A stretch of 5,482 bases of DNA from Leptospira alstonii serovar Sichuan str. 79601 (GTDB taxonomy: Bacteria > Spirochaetota > Leptospiria > Leptospirales > Leptospiraceae): NCBI RefSeq assembly GCF_000347175.1, contig NZ_ANIK01000040.1:8001-13482 (forward strand). The letters are read 5' to 3'. Below the pieces are notes generated by a model. That model had not been told where the DNA came from. It saw only the letters and a program-made list of their open reading frames with translations, and did no database searches. Both the position numbers and the translations under genes were made by a program. The number at the start of each line of letters is the position of its first letter. The first letter of the stretch is position 1. Of the stretch, positions 1 through 5,482 are shown in pieces.

Positions 1-131
1 TTCGCGTTAATTGCGGTTTCATATTGAAACTCGTTTCCGAATTGTTTTTTTAGTTCCTGTTTTAATGCGATCAAAATGATAGGCTCGTCGTCCACACAAA
101 GAATCGCATTGTTTTTTATCATATCTTTCAA
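1..131 (-). CDS. Response regulator, N-terminal receiver fragment (partial, runs off left edge)
   Basis: The first 43 codons of a protein whose N-terminus reads like a CheY-type receiver domain: a short hydrophobic first strand (AILCV) followed by the acidic pair in DDEP, then a helix ([14 protein letters not shown]). In this family the acidic pair helps bind Mg2+; the phosphate-accepting aspartate lies beyond the window, as would any output domain, so its target (DNA, enzyme or none) is unknown. The gene follows the sensor kinase on the same strand after 14 nt, so it is very probably the kinase's partner. Start choice: TTG at 131 lies 8 nt after GGAG (143-140), an ideal spacing. The in-frame ATG at 122 would sit 17 nt from that site. 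I favour TTG, giving [17 protein letters not shown]. The receiver assignment is strong although only the first strand and helix are visible. Confidence 0.85.
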   Translation of the reverse strand, partial: MKDMIKNNAILCVDDEPIILIALKQELKKQFGNEFQYETAINA

Positions 132-136
132 AAGAT

Positions 137-143
137 CTTCTCC
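137..143 (-). promoter_or_regulatory. Ribosome binding site deciding a TTG start for the response regulator
   Basis: GGAGAAG on the minus strand lies wholly in the 14-nt gap between the kinase stop codon (146-148) and the regulator. The GGAG core is 8 nt from TTG at 131 and 17 nt from ATG at 122, so it supports the TTG start. The near-contiguous arrangement suggests coupled translation from one transcript. Confidence 0.6.
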
Positions 144-145
144 GT

Positions 146-3100
146 TTATACAGAACGCGCGGACTTCAACCACACGCTGAACTTCGTTCTTCCGGGAACA
201 CTCTCAAACTCTATCCTACCGCCCATCTTCTCTATGATCTTTTTGCAGATATCCAGCCCTAAACCGATCCCCTCGCCTTGTTTTTTCGTAGTGAAAAAAG
301 GTTCGAAAATTTTATCTTTTACCGAATCCGGAATACCTCCGCCGGAATCGACAAAGGAAGTGACGATCCAAGAATCTCTTTCTTCCAGGCCGATTTCAAT
401 CTTCCCTTGATAATTCATGGATTGCAAACCATTATTTAAAAGATTGATCCAAACTTGATTGAGCTTATTCCCGTTTCCGAGACAAAGCCCCGTCGTTTTA
501 TAATCTTTGATGATCTCGACGCCGTATTTAATTTTAGTATGATACAAGGTGAGTATGGTTTCAATCTCGGACTTTATATCCACCGGCGCGATATCCTCGT
601 CCTGTTCACTTCCTCCCGGATTCAAATAGTTTTTCAAAGCCTCCACAACGTGAGAAGCCTTACCGCTTGCGATGGAAATTACGTTGCTCAATCGAACGAT
701 CGTGGAAAGCGAACCTATCGTATTTAATAGATTCATTCGTTTTTCCGATCCCAAAAGATCGACGAGTCTTTCACCGAGTCGATATACTCCGATATCCAAA
801 ACCATATTTGTCACGTCGTTGTAATCGTCCATTCCCGCTTTTTTAAACATCTGAAGCAGATCTTTTTTCAAACTTCGATCCGGAATAATTTCGGATTGAA
901 ACGCGTCCTTTAAACTTTCCTCCAGAAGAACGTTGAACTGTTCGGATTCTTTTTCGTTAAAACTCGAAAGGAGTTCCGGGATTCCCTTCAATTCCCTTTG
1001 AAGAATTTCCAAAACGGCCCGGTTGGAAGACGCGATCGCACCTAACGGAGTATTCAGTTCGTGGGTCATCCCCGCGGCGAGTTGTCCAAGTGCGGCCAAT
1101 TTTTCGGAGAGAAGCAGTTGATCCTGCGCGTCCTTCAATTCCTTCATGATCTTTTCGAGATTGTTCACCGCGTCTCTCAAATCCGAGTTGGATTTGCGGA
1201 GTTCTTCGGTTCGAATATCGATTTTTCTTTCCAGATTGGCGTTTAGATCCAGAATCGTTTCTTCCGCTTCCTTACTTTTGGTGATGTCGTAAATGATTCC
1301 GAAAATCTGTTTCGGCGCCCCGGCCGCGTTTCTTTTATAAACCCTTTCCCGGGATATGAGCCACCTCCATCTCCCGCCGTCGTGGTGTTTCATTCTATAT
1401 GAGTTTTCTATAATATCTTTGTCGTTCGCCTTCGCGTATTGGGGAACCATTTCGGCGTCGTATTTTAGAAAATCTTCGGGATGCATCAGATTTGGAATCA
1501 TCCGCTCTCCCATACTTTTGACCTCCATTACGGAATATCCCAGAACGATTTCGATCCCGTCGTTGATGTAGACGTATCTCTTCTCTTCAATATCATAAAT
1601 ATATAATATATCCGGAGTGATGTCCAGAATCGATTCGATGAACCTATTTCTTTCCATAAGTTTCTCTTCGATTTGTTTCCTTTCCGTAATGTCCACCGTA
1701 ACGCCGCGCAACCACTTGGGTTTGTTTCCCTTTACGATCACCTTTACGATATCCCTGAGCCAAACGACTGTCCCGTCGCTCCTCATAAATCTATATTCGA
1801 AATCGTAGGCTTCCATTTTTACAGTACGGTTGTTTCGGAAATCCACGGCCCATATCTTATCTTCCGGATGCAGATGATCCGCCCAAAATCCGGGCTCGTT
1901 CCAATCTTCCACCGAATAACCGAGTGTATCCACGACTTGCTGGCTCACAAACGTGAACTTAAACGTGGAAGTGTCCGCCTCCCAAACGATCCCGGGAGTC
2001 GTATCCACCAGATCCCTGAATTGTTCTTCGCTGGATTTCGTCCTTTTAAAAGATTCCTGAAGTTGTTCGGCCATGTGATTGAACGTAAGAGAAAGAGATC
2101 CCAACTCTTCCAATCGACTTGCGGGAACTCTTTGATCGAAATCTCCCTTTGCCATTTCCACGCTCGCATTCGAGATTCTCCGTATGGGAGACGTTACGAT
2201 TCCCGCAAGAAGAGCCGCGATCAAAAGCGACGAGGTCAAAGCGACCGCGAACACCATCGCCGATTGACTGCTTCCGATCCTCACTCCTTCCAGATAATAC
2301 GCGGAAGGAATCGAAGTGATCAGTATCCAATTCGTATTCCCGCTATTGTCCTGATACGGAGTCGCCCGAGTAAGCCAAGTTTCCATCGACAACGGTTTTG
2401 CCGTGACCACGTCGAATCGGAACTGAATCGGCTCGTAAAGCGCATTCAAATTTCCTAATTTACTTTGAAGCGTTCGGACGGCGTTTGCGGTTACGGGATC
2501 CTCGTTCGAATCCCGGCCCGTCTCATTTTTTTTCTCAGCCTTGGAAGACCCAACCACCTGTCCCGAACGATCGATGATGATCGCACGGCCGTGTGCCGCG
2601 AGGTTCGTGGATTTGAGAAGACGACGGATTCCGCTCAAACGTACCGACTCGTTCTCCTTTTGTTTTTTTTCGAGATATTGATCCAAATGAAGGTTGATAC
2701 TTTCCGATATTTCCTGATGTAATCTTCCCGCGAGTTTATCCGCCGCCATCTCGGAACTTTTCAGATTCAAATACGCGGTCGCCCCGACCATGACCAAAAC
2801 AAGAAGAATAAACGGGGCCACCAAAAACATACGAATCGGCAAACCTTGGATCGAATTTTCGTCCTCTCCGTTGTTCCTTTTTTCCCACTGAAATTTCTTA
2901 AGATCAAAATGGGATTCTCGAACGTGTCCCGGAATCTCCGCCCAAAACATTCCGTATTTCCGAGCGAGAGGAAGCGCGGCAAACATCGCAAACGGTGCGA
3001 TCACCCAAGTGATCGAAGTCGTAAAAAATAAAGCGGGGGTGATGTTTCTATAAGAGATCGAAGGCGAAAATTGTTTGGAACAAAGATAACCCCAGAGTTG

Positions 3101-3646
3101 AGGTTCGATCATCATAAAGACGATCACAAAAAGAAAATACTTTAGCCAAACTTTGATCTTCGTAAAGTTCGGATCCTTTCCGATCAATCGATACGCGATC
3201 CAAAAACACGAAGGATTGATGAAGTAACCTACGAGCCAATCGAGTAAAAAATCGGGTGGAACTCCTTCGATCAAATCCGAAAGCGCATAAGCGAACGGAA
3301 CCGCAATTAACGCCGGATAACCGAACAAAAGGATACAAAGAAAAACGGAAAGATCCTTGAGCGATTCGAACGTTTGAGCTCCCGGAACTAAAACGATAAA
3401 AGAACCCAAATAACCCGTGATAAAAATGAATACGAACGTGAAAGGAATGCTCAAAAGGGCCTGAGTGTCCCAGAATTGTATTTCTCTTTTAAAACCGAGA
3501 CCGCCTGCGATTTTCAAACGAAAACCGGTGAATGCAGAAATCATAAAAGCGAATCCTACGATAAATCCCAGAAGTCCCCAAATTTCAAGAATCGGAAGTG
3601 GAATCGATTCGAAAATGGTTTCAAGCCGTTGAATGATGACGTGCAT
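146..3646 (-). CDS. Membrane sensor histidine kinase: 6 TM, Cache-like, HAMP, PAS-PAS, split DHp, HATPase
   Basis: Inner-membrane sensor kinase of 1166 residues. Numbering is from ATG at 3646, preferred because GAGG lies 5 nt upstream; an in-frame TTG five codons earlier lacks such a site. Six hydrophobic segments (about 22-39, 63-87, 99-122, 133-155, 166-188, 202-228) precede a cytoplasmic stretch. TM7 (274-295) and TM8 (462-487) bracket a periplasmic, probably Cache-like sensor with [13 protein letters not shown] and a late [12 protein letters not shown] segment. Next come HAMP (486-535), PAS1 (540-655, ending DITERKQ), PAS2 (666-792, ending DITKSKE) and a coiled coil (793-850). The H-box is [10 protein letters not shown] with phospho-acceptor His862; ExxT (863-866) suggests phosphatase ability. 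An extra ~90 residues separate the two DHp helices. The ATPase has Asn1072 (N-box), DSGGG (1100-1104), FEPFFTT and GEGIGLGL (1124-1131), so it looks active. There is no receiver domain of its own; the partner regulator follows. The signal is unknown. Confidence 0.95.
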   Translation of the reverse strand: MHVIIQRLETIFESIPLPILEIWGLLGFIVGFAFMISAFTGFRLKIAGGLGFKREIQFWDTQALLSIPFTFVFIFITGYLGSFIVLVPGAQTFESLKDLSVFLCILLFGYPALIAVPFAYALSDLIEGVPPDFLLDWLVGYFINPSCFWIAYRLIGKDPNFTKIKVWLKYFLFVIVFMMIEPQLWGYLCSKQFSPSISYRNITPALFFTTSITWVIAPFAMFAALPLARKYGMFWAEIPGHVRESHFDLKKFQWEKRNNGEDENSIQGLPIRMFLVAPFILLVLVMVGATAYLNLKSSEMAADKLAGRLHQEISESINLHLDQYLEKKQKENESVRLSGIRRLLKSTNLAAHGRAIIIDRSGQVVGSSKAEKKNETGRDSNEDPVTANAVRTLQSKLGNLNALYEPIQFRFDVVTAKPLSMETWLTRATPYQDNSGNTNWILITSIPSAYYLEGVRIGSSQSAMVFAVALTSSLLIAALLAGIVTSPIRRISNASVEMAKGDFDQRVPASRLEELGSLSLTFNHMAEQLQESFKRTKSSEEQFRDLVDTTPGIVWEADTSTFKFTFVSQQVVDTLGYSVEDWNEPGFWADHLHPEDKIWAVDFRNNRTVKMEAYDFEYRFMRSDGTVVWLRDIVKVIVKGNKPKWLRGVTVDITERKQIEEKLMERNRFIESILDITPDILYIYDIEEKRYVYINDGIEIVLGYSVMEVKSMGERMIPNLMHPEDFLKYDAEMVPQYAKANDKDIIENSYRMKHHDGGRWRWLISRERVYKRNAAGAPKQIFGIIYDITKSKEAEETILDLNANLERKIDIRTEELRKSNSDLRDAVNNLEKIMKELKDAQDQLLLSEKLAALGQLAAGMTHELNTPLGAIASSNRAVLEILQRELKGIPELLSSFNEKESEQFNVLLEESLKDAFQSEIIPDRSLKKDLLQMFKKAGMDDYNDVTNMVLDIGVYRLGERLVDLLGSEKRMNLLNTIGSLSTIVRLSNVISIASGKASHVVEALKNYLNPGGSEQDEDIAPVDIKSEIETILTLYHTKIKYGVEIIKDYKTTGLCLGNGNKLNQVWINLLNNGLQSMNYQGKIEIGLEERDSWIVTSFVDSGGGIPDSVKDKIFEPFFTTKKQGEGIGLGLDICKKIIEKMGGRIEFESVPGRTKFSVWLKSARSV

Positions 3647-3651
3647 CCCTA

Positions 3652-3655
3652 CCTC
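3652..3655 (-). promoter_or_regulatory. Ribosome binding site setting the ATG start of the sensor kinase
   Basis: GAGG on the minus strand ends 5 nt before ATG at 3646. The competing in-frame TTG at 3661 is preceded by a T-run with no Shine-Dalgarno-like sequence, and this GAGG would fall inside its coding sequence. Confidence 0.65.
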
Positions 3656-3666
3656 GCCCAAAAAAA

Positions 3667-3694
3667 ATCATAATTGCTATAAACACAGAAACAA
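3667..3694 (-). promoter_or_regulatory. Candidate sigma70-type promoter of the kinase-regulator operon
   Basis: On the minus strand TTGTTT (3694-3689) is followed after 16 nt by TATGAT (3672-3667), which matches the TATAAT consensus at five of six bases; the -35 is weak beyond TTG. Transcription would start near 3660, leaving a leader of about 14 nt that contains the GAGG site. That start would place the alternative TTG codon at 3661 outside the transcript. This is inferred from consensus only. Confidence 0.4.
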
Positions 3695-3707
3695 TCCGGG
3701 AGCCGGA
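3695..3707. promoter_or_regulatory. Dyad TCCGG-GAG-CCGGA abutting the kinase -35 box
   Basis: A perfect 5-bp inverted repeat with a 3-nt centre lies directly upstream of the candidate -35 hexamer of the kinase promoter. The position would suit an activator or autoregulatory site, but the site is short and no regulator can be assigned from sequence. Confidence 0.25.
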
Positions 3708-3778
3708 AAAAAATCTTAAAAGACGATTCCACGGGCTGTAAATCAAATTCCGGACGTCGAACGGATTTTCTAAGGTAG

Positions 3779-3801
3779 GATTCGAATCTCTCACTCGAAT
3801 C
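3779..3801. repeat. Inverted repeat GATTCGA / TCGAATC
   Basis: Perfect 7-bp arms (3779-3785 and 3795-3801) with a 9-nt centre. The left arm also overlaps the 10-bp palindrome GATTCGAATC (3779-3788). It could be an operator in the region upstream of the kinase; no function can be assigned. Confidence 0.4.
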
Positions 3802-3875
3802 GCAAGAACCTCTGACTTCTCAAGACGGATCGTGCCGATTCATTTTTGAACCCAAATCAAACGTTCTTTACATAC

Positions 3876-3928
3876 TTAAAATTTTTCTTTTGAAGGCATG
3901 CTTCAAAACCGCTGAAAAAAAATTTTAA
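3876..3928. repeat. Nested 53-bp inverted repeat with A/T-only outer arms
   Basis: Outer arms TTAAAATTTTT (3876-3886) and AAAAATTTTAA (3918-3928) are perfectly complementary over 11 bp. Inner arms TTTTGAAG (3888-3895) and CTTCAAAA (3901-3908) are complementary over 8 bp around GCATG. One base on the left and nine on the right separate the inner and outer stems. It may be a structured leader, a bidirectional terminator-like element or a binding or bending site between the divergent genes. Confidence 0.6.
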
Positions 3929-3931
3929 ACA

Positions 3932-3990
3932 AAAACGGTCAAACGAAGCTATTTCCGGTTTTATCCATTACCGGAACCCGTTTTATTTTT
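3932..3990 (+). terminator. Possible terminator or attenuator-like nested stem-loop
   Basis: Outer arms AAAACGG (3932-3938) and CCGTTTT (3978-3984) enclose inner arms TTCCGGT (3953-3959) and ACCGGAA (3970-3976). A TTTTATTTTT tract ends at 3990. Read on the plus strand this is terminator-like, yet no plus-strand gene lies upstream. It would therefore have to end a small RNA or act in a long leader of the lipoprotein gene. Chance structure in A/T-rich DNA is also possible. Confidence 0.25.
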
Positions 3991-4142
3991 ACGTTAGATC
4001 GCCTATTCTTTCGAATTTTGATTCAGAATCTGGGTTCGGCGGAACGATCTTTTAGACACGAGGTCAAAGTCTGAAAGCGATCGGTTCATTTCATTCTTGA
4101 CCAAGATTCGCTTTTCGATCACTATTACTCTAAAGGTATTCT

Positions 4143-4898
4143 ATGAAACGTTCTTATATCGGATTTTTTATATCGATTTTCTTTTCGGCGATTTTACTCG
4201 ATTGCGAACATAAGGATCAAAACAAGATCGATCTTCAAGTTCTCGTTGTCGCGACCGGAAACATAATTACCATCAACGGAGAAGTGGACCCCGATAAAAT
4301 TTCCTCCTGCGGAGTCGCAGTTCCCGGAACCACCGCCACCGGTACGACGGGCACGACGGGAGGAAATACCGGAGCCACAACGACCCCCTCGGGATCTTCC
4401 GGCTCTTCAACTCGTTATACGGTCACAAGCCAGTTGATCATGAAGAATACCGCCGAAGCGATGGTACTACGATTCCAATTCGATTCCGCCCAGTATCAAG
4501 GATCGGTGGATCCGCAACAAGGATTCAGTTATTCCGGCGGAGCTTTCGGAAGGACGGTGACGGGTAACGTAGGTAAGGTGGAATGGGGATCTTCCGGAGT
4601 TCCGGTATATCCAAGTGGCAACGGAGCCGCTCAGCAGCAGACCTTACAATACTTGGACATCGATATATCCCTCTCCGGAAAATTACTCGATAGTTCCACG
4701 ACCACAGGAATTCTCAATCAGTGTTACACATCGGACAACGTAAATTGCACCTCGGTCACGACAACACAACAGTGTTTTACCCAGGACAACAAATCTTGCG
4801 TTTCCACCGCCTCGGCTGCGGGTTCTGCGGTTACGATTACTGGAAACATCTCCTGCAACGCGCCTAACGTGATCCCGAGCGGTTCCTCGACACAGTAA
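4143..4898 (+). CDS. Predicted lipoprotein of unknown function, cysteine-rich C-terminus
   Basis: A 251-residue exported protein that I do not recognise. ATG is preceded by AAAGG at 6-nt spacing. The N-terminus has basic residues (MKR), a hydrophobic core ([15 protein letters not shown]) and a possible lipobox LLDC with Cys21 as the lipid-bearing residue. Asp before the cysteine is atypical of the classical lipobox, although spirochaete lipoboxes are known to be looser. Residues about 62-90 are a low-complexity Thr/Gly/Ser linker. The segment from about 91 to 182 ([11 protein letters not shown]..., [15 protein letters not shown]) has alternating polar and hydrophobic residues suggesting beta strands. 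Near the C-terminus the motif QC[YF]TxDNxxCxS occurs twice (193-204, 210-221); with Cys56 and Cys238 the mature protein has six further cysteines that could form disulfides. It is transcribed away from the kinase and stands alone. An envelope role is inferred only from the signal sequence. Confidence 0.85.
   Translation: MKRSYIGFFISIFFSAILLDCEHKDQNKIDLQVLVVATGNIITINGEVDPDKISSCGVAVPGTTATGTTGTTGGNTGATTTPSGSSGSSTRYTVTSQLIMKNTAEAMVLRFQFDSAQYQGSVDPQQGFSYSGGAFGRTVTGNVGKVEWGSSGVPVYPSGNGAAQQQTLQYLDIDISLSGKLLDSSTTTGILNQCYTSDNVNCTSVTTTQQCFTQDNKSCVSTASAAGSAVTITGNISCNAPNVIPSGSSTQ
4341..4358 (+). repeat. 9-bp tandem repeat GGYACGACG x2 in the lipoprotein linker
   Basis: Two adjacent 9-bp units, differing at one base, encode GTT-GTT-like residues in the low-complexity linker. 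The period is a multiple of three, so changes in copy number would keep the frame and only alter linker length. Confidence 0.7.
4719..4805 (+). repeat. Internal duplication encoding QC[YF]TxDNxxCxS
   Basis: Two 36-bp units (4719-4754 and 4770-4805, period 51 bp) both begin CAGTGTT and share GGACAAC. They encode related twelve-residue cysteine pairs in the lipoprotein. The DNA has diverged more than the protein motif, suggesting an old duplication kept for its cysteines. Confidence 0.65.
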
Positions 4899-5112
4899 TT
4901 TCGATTAGACTTGTCAAAACTTTCATAGTCCGGCGACGAACGGACACTCATTGACCGCGTTCATCAGGTTGAGATTTATTATATCATAATATAATAAATT
5001 TTCTCTTTTTTATCCGATTTTTGGAACATTCGACTTTTCTTGTATGTTACTGATCCCTATAAAATCATAACCTTATTACTCACAAATATTTGGATCTCAA
5101 GATAAGAACCTT
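4899..5112. other. Non-coding stretch after the lipoprotein gene
   Basis: No credible open frame on either strand. Apart from the A/T hairpin at 4974-4999 it holds only a short GTCCG/CGGAC stem (4928-4945) and a very weak promoter-like pair (TTGGAA at 5021, TATGTT at 5043). It ends in the left copy of the 8-bp repeat AGAACCTT (5105-5112). Confidence 0.6.
4974..5011 (+). terminator. Probable terminator of the lipoprotein gene (A/T-only hairpin)
   Basis: ATTTATTATAT (4974-4984) and ATATAATAAAT (4989-4999) form a perfect 11-bp stem around a CATA loop. A T-rich stretch follows, including six Ts at 5006-5011. It begins 75 nt after the stop codon. The stem contains no G-C pairs, so it is weaker than a standard intrinsic terminator; a nearly symmetrical DNA site is an alternative. 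Confidence 0.45.
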
Positions 5113-5117
5113 TCCCT

Positions 5118-5136
5118 TTCTTTGCTTCGCAAAGAA
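5118..5136. repeat. Hairpin TTCTTTGC-TTC-GCAAAGAA
   Basis: A perfect 8-bp inverted repeat with a 3-nt loop, lying directly against the next hairpin at 5136-5156. No T-run follows, so it is unlikely to be a plus-strand terminator. Confidence 0.7.
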
Positions 5137-5155
5137 GCCGCCGCTTCCCGGCGGC

Positions 5156-5156
<1 letters not shown>
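5136..5156. repeat. G+C-rich hairpin AGCCGCCG-CTTCC-CGGCGGCT
   Basis: A perfect 8-bp stem, almost all G-C, with a 5-nt loop, adjacent to the preceding hairpin (they share position 5136) and reaching the first base of the first 86-bp repeat copy. The composition contrasts sharply with the A/T-rich DNA to the left. Confidence 0.75.
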
Positions 5157-5355
<199 letters not shown>

Positions 5356-5360
<5 letters not shown>

Positions 5361-5379
5361 ACGGGTCGCTCGATAGGGA
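5356..5379. repeat. Inverted repeat TCCCTA / TAGGGA at the right end of the repeat region
   Basis: Arms at 5356-5361 and 5374-5379 with a 12-nt centre. The left arm overlaps the last bases of repeat copy 2. The right arm forms the candidate element's right terminus. Copy 1 lacks the matching right arm. Confidence 0.55.
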
Positions 5380-5442
5380 CAGAACCTTGCAGCTTGATCT
5401 TTTTGATAATGTAAAATTAAGTTTTGGGACGCGCTGTAAATC

Positions 5443-5458
5443 TGTCGGAATTACGACA
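5443..5458. promoter_or_regulatory. Near-perfect 16-bp palindrome TGTCGGAATTACGACA
   Basis: Arms TGTCG and CGACA around a symmetrical AATT core, broken only at one base pair. CTGTAAA occurs on each side in direct orientation (5434-5440 and 5464-5470). It looks like an operator or a small dispersed repeat ahead of whatever lies right of the window; no regulator can be named. Confidence 0.35.
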
Positions 5459-5482
5459 ATCTACTGTAAAACAAGCAAGCCC

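Larger units (their letters stand above)
3662..4142. other. Divergent non-coding intergenic region (481 bp)
   Basis: The gap between the leftward kinase gene and the rightward lipoprotein gene. I find no credible gene here: the longest small frame noted is a 28-codon minus-strand frame reading down from about 4088 without a good ribosome site. It holds the probable kinase promoter at its left end. Several dyads are dispersed through it, including 3695-3707, 3779-3801, 3876-3928, 3932-3984 and GATTC-A-GAATC at 4020-4030. The lipoprotein's ribosome site AAAGG (4132-4136) is at its right end. It is rich in A and T runs compared with the flanking genes. No convincing promoter for the lipoprotein was found. 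Confidence 0.8.

Noticed and set aside
1673..2458. 261-residue plus-strand open frame inside the kinase gene
   Set aside because: It is an antisense shadow of the kinase PAS, HAMP and Cache-like coding sequence, with Arg/Pro/Ser-rich composition and no domain signature.
3776..3800. tRNA T-arm-like GGATTCGAATC
   Set aside because: The bases flanking the loop do not pair as a T-stem, and no acceptor, D-arm or anticodon arm can be built around it.
4003..4089. 28-codon minus-strand frame (MNRSLSDFDLVSKRS...)
   Set aside because: It is short, lacks a convincing ribosome site and has no recognisable features.
4097..4128. Promoter of the lipoprotein gene: TTGACC at 4097
   Set aside because: No -10 better than three of six matches lies 16-18 nt away (TATTAC needs a 20-nt spacer), and the start would fall on the ribosome site.
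5021..5048. Promoter-like TTGGAA-16-TATGTT ahead of the repeat region
   Set aside because: It matches only four of six bases in each box in A/T-rich DNA, with no gene downstream.

Overview
The window looks like part of a spirochaete chromosome, most likely Leptospira. The grounds are codon use of moderate G+C, A/T-rich gaps between genes, a lipoprotein with a loose spirochaete-type lipobox, and a very large sensor kinase with a multi-membrane, Cache-like, HAMP and PAS layout. The genus is inferred from style, not from a database match; the species cannot be named.

Layout. Positions 1-131 (minus strand) hold the start of a response regulator that runs off the left edge. Immediately upstream of it in the same transcript, at 146-3646 (minus strand), is a hybrid-free sensor histidine kinase of 1166 residues. 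It has six N-terminal membrane segments, a periplasmic Cache-like sensor between two more segments, HAMP, two PAS domains, a coiled coil, a DHp domain carrying an unusually long insert, and an intact ATPase domain. The 14-nt gap and shared strand make the two a probable two-component pair. Positions 3662-4142 form a non-coding divergent intergenic region with a plausible kinase promoter and several dyads. At 4143-4898 (plus strand) is a 251-residue predicted lipoprotein of unknown function, with a Thr/Gly/Ser-rich linker and a duplicated cysteine motif near the C-terminus. It is followed by an A/T-only hairpin and T-rich tract that may be its terminator.

Positions 4899-5482 contain no credible gene. 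The striking content is a hairpin-rich segment at about 5113-5380. It includes two exact 86-bp direct copies 119 bp apart, is flanked by an 8-bp direct repeat, and has short imperfect terminal inverted repeats. It has the look of a non-autonomous mobile or dispersed repeat element, though this needs a genome comparison.

Functionally, the kinase would sense a periplasmic or membrane signal plus cytoplasmic inputs through its PAS domains and pass phosphate to the adjacent regulator. Nothing in the sequence shows that this pair controls the divergent lipoprotein gene; the shared intergenic region only makes it worth asking.
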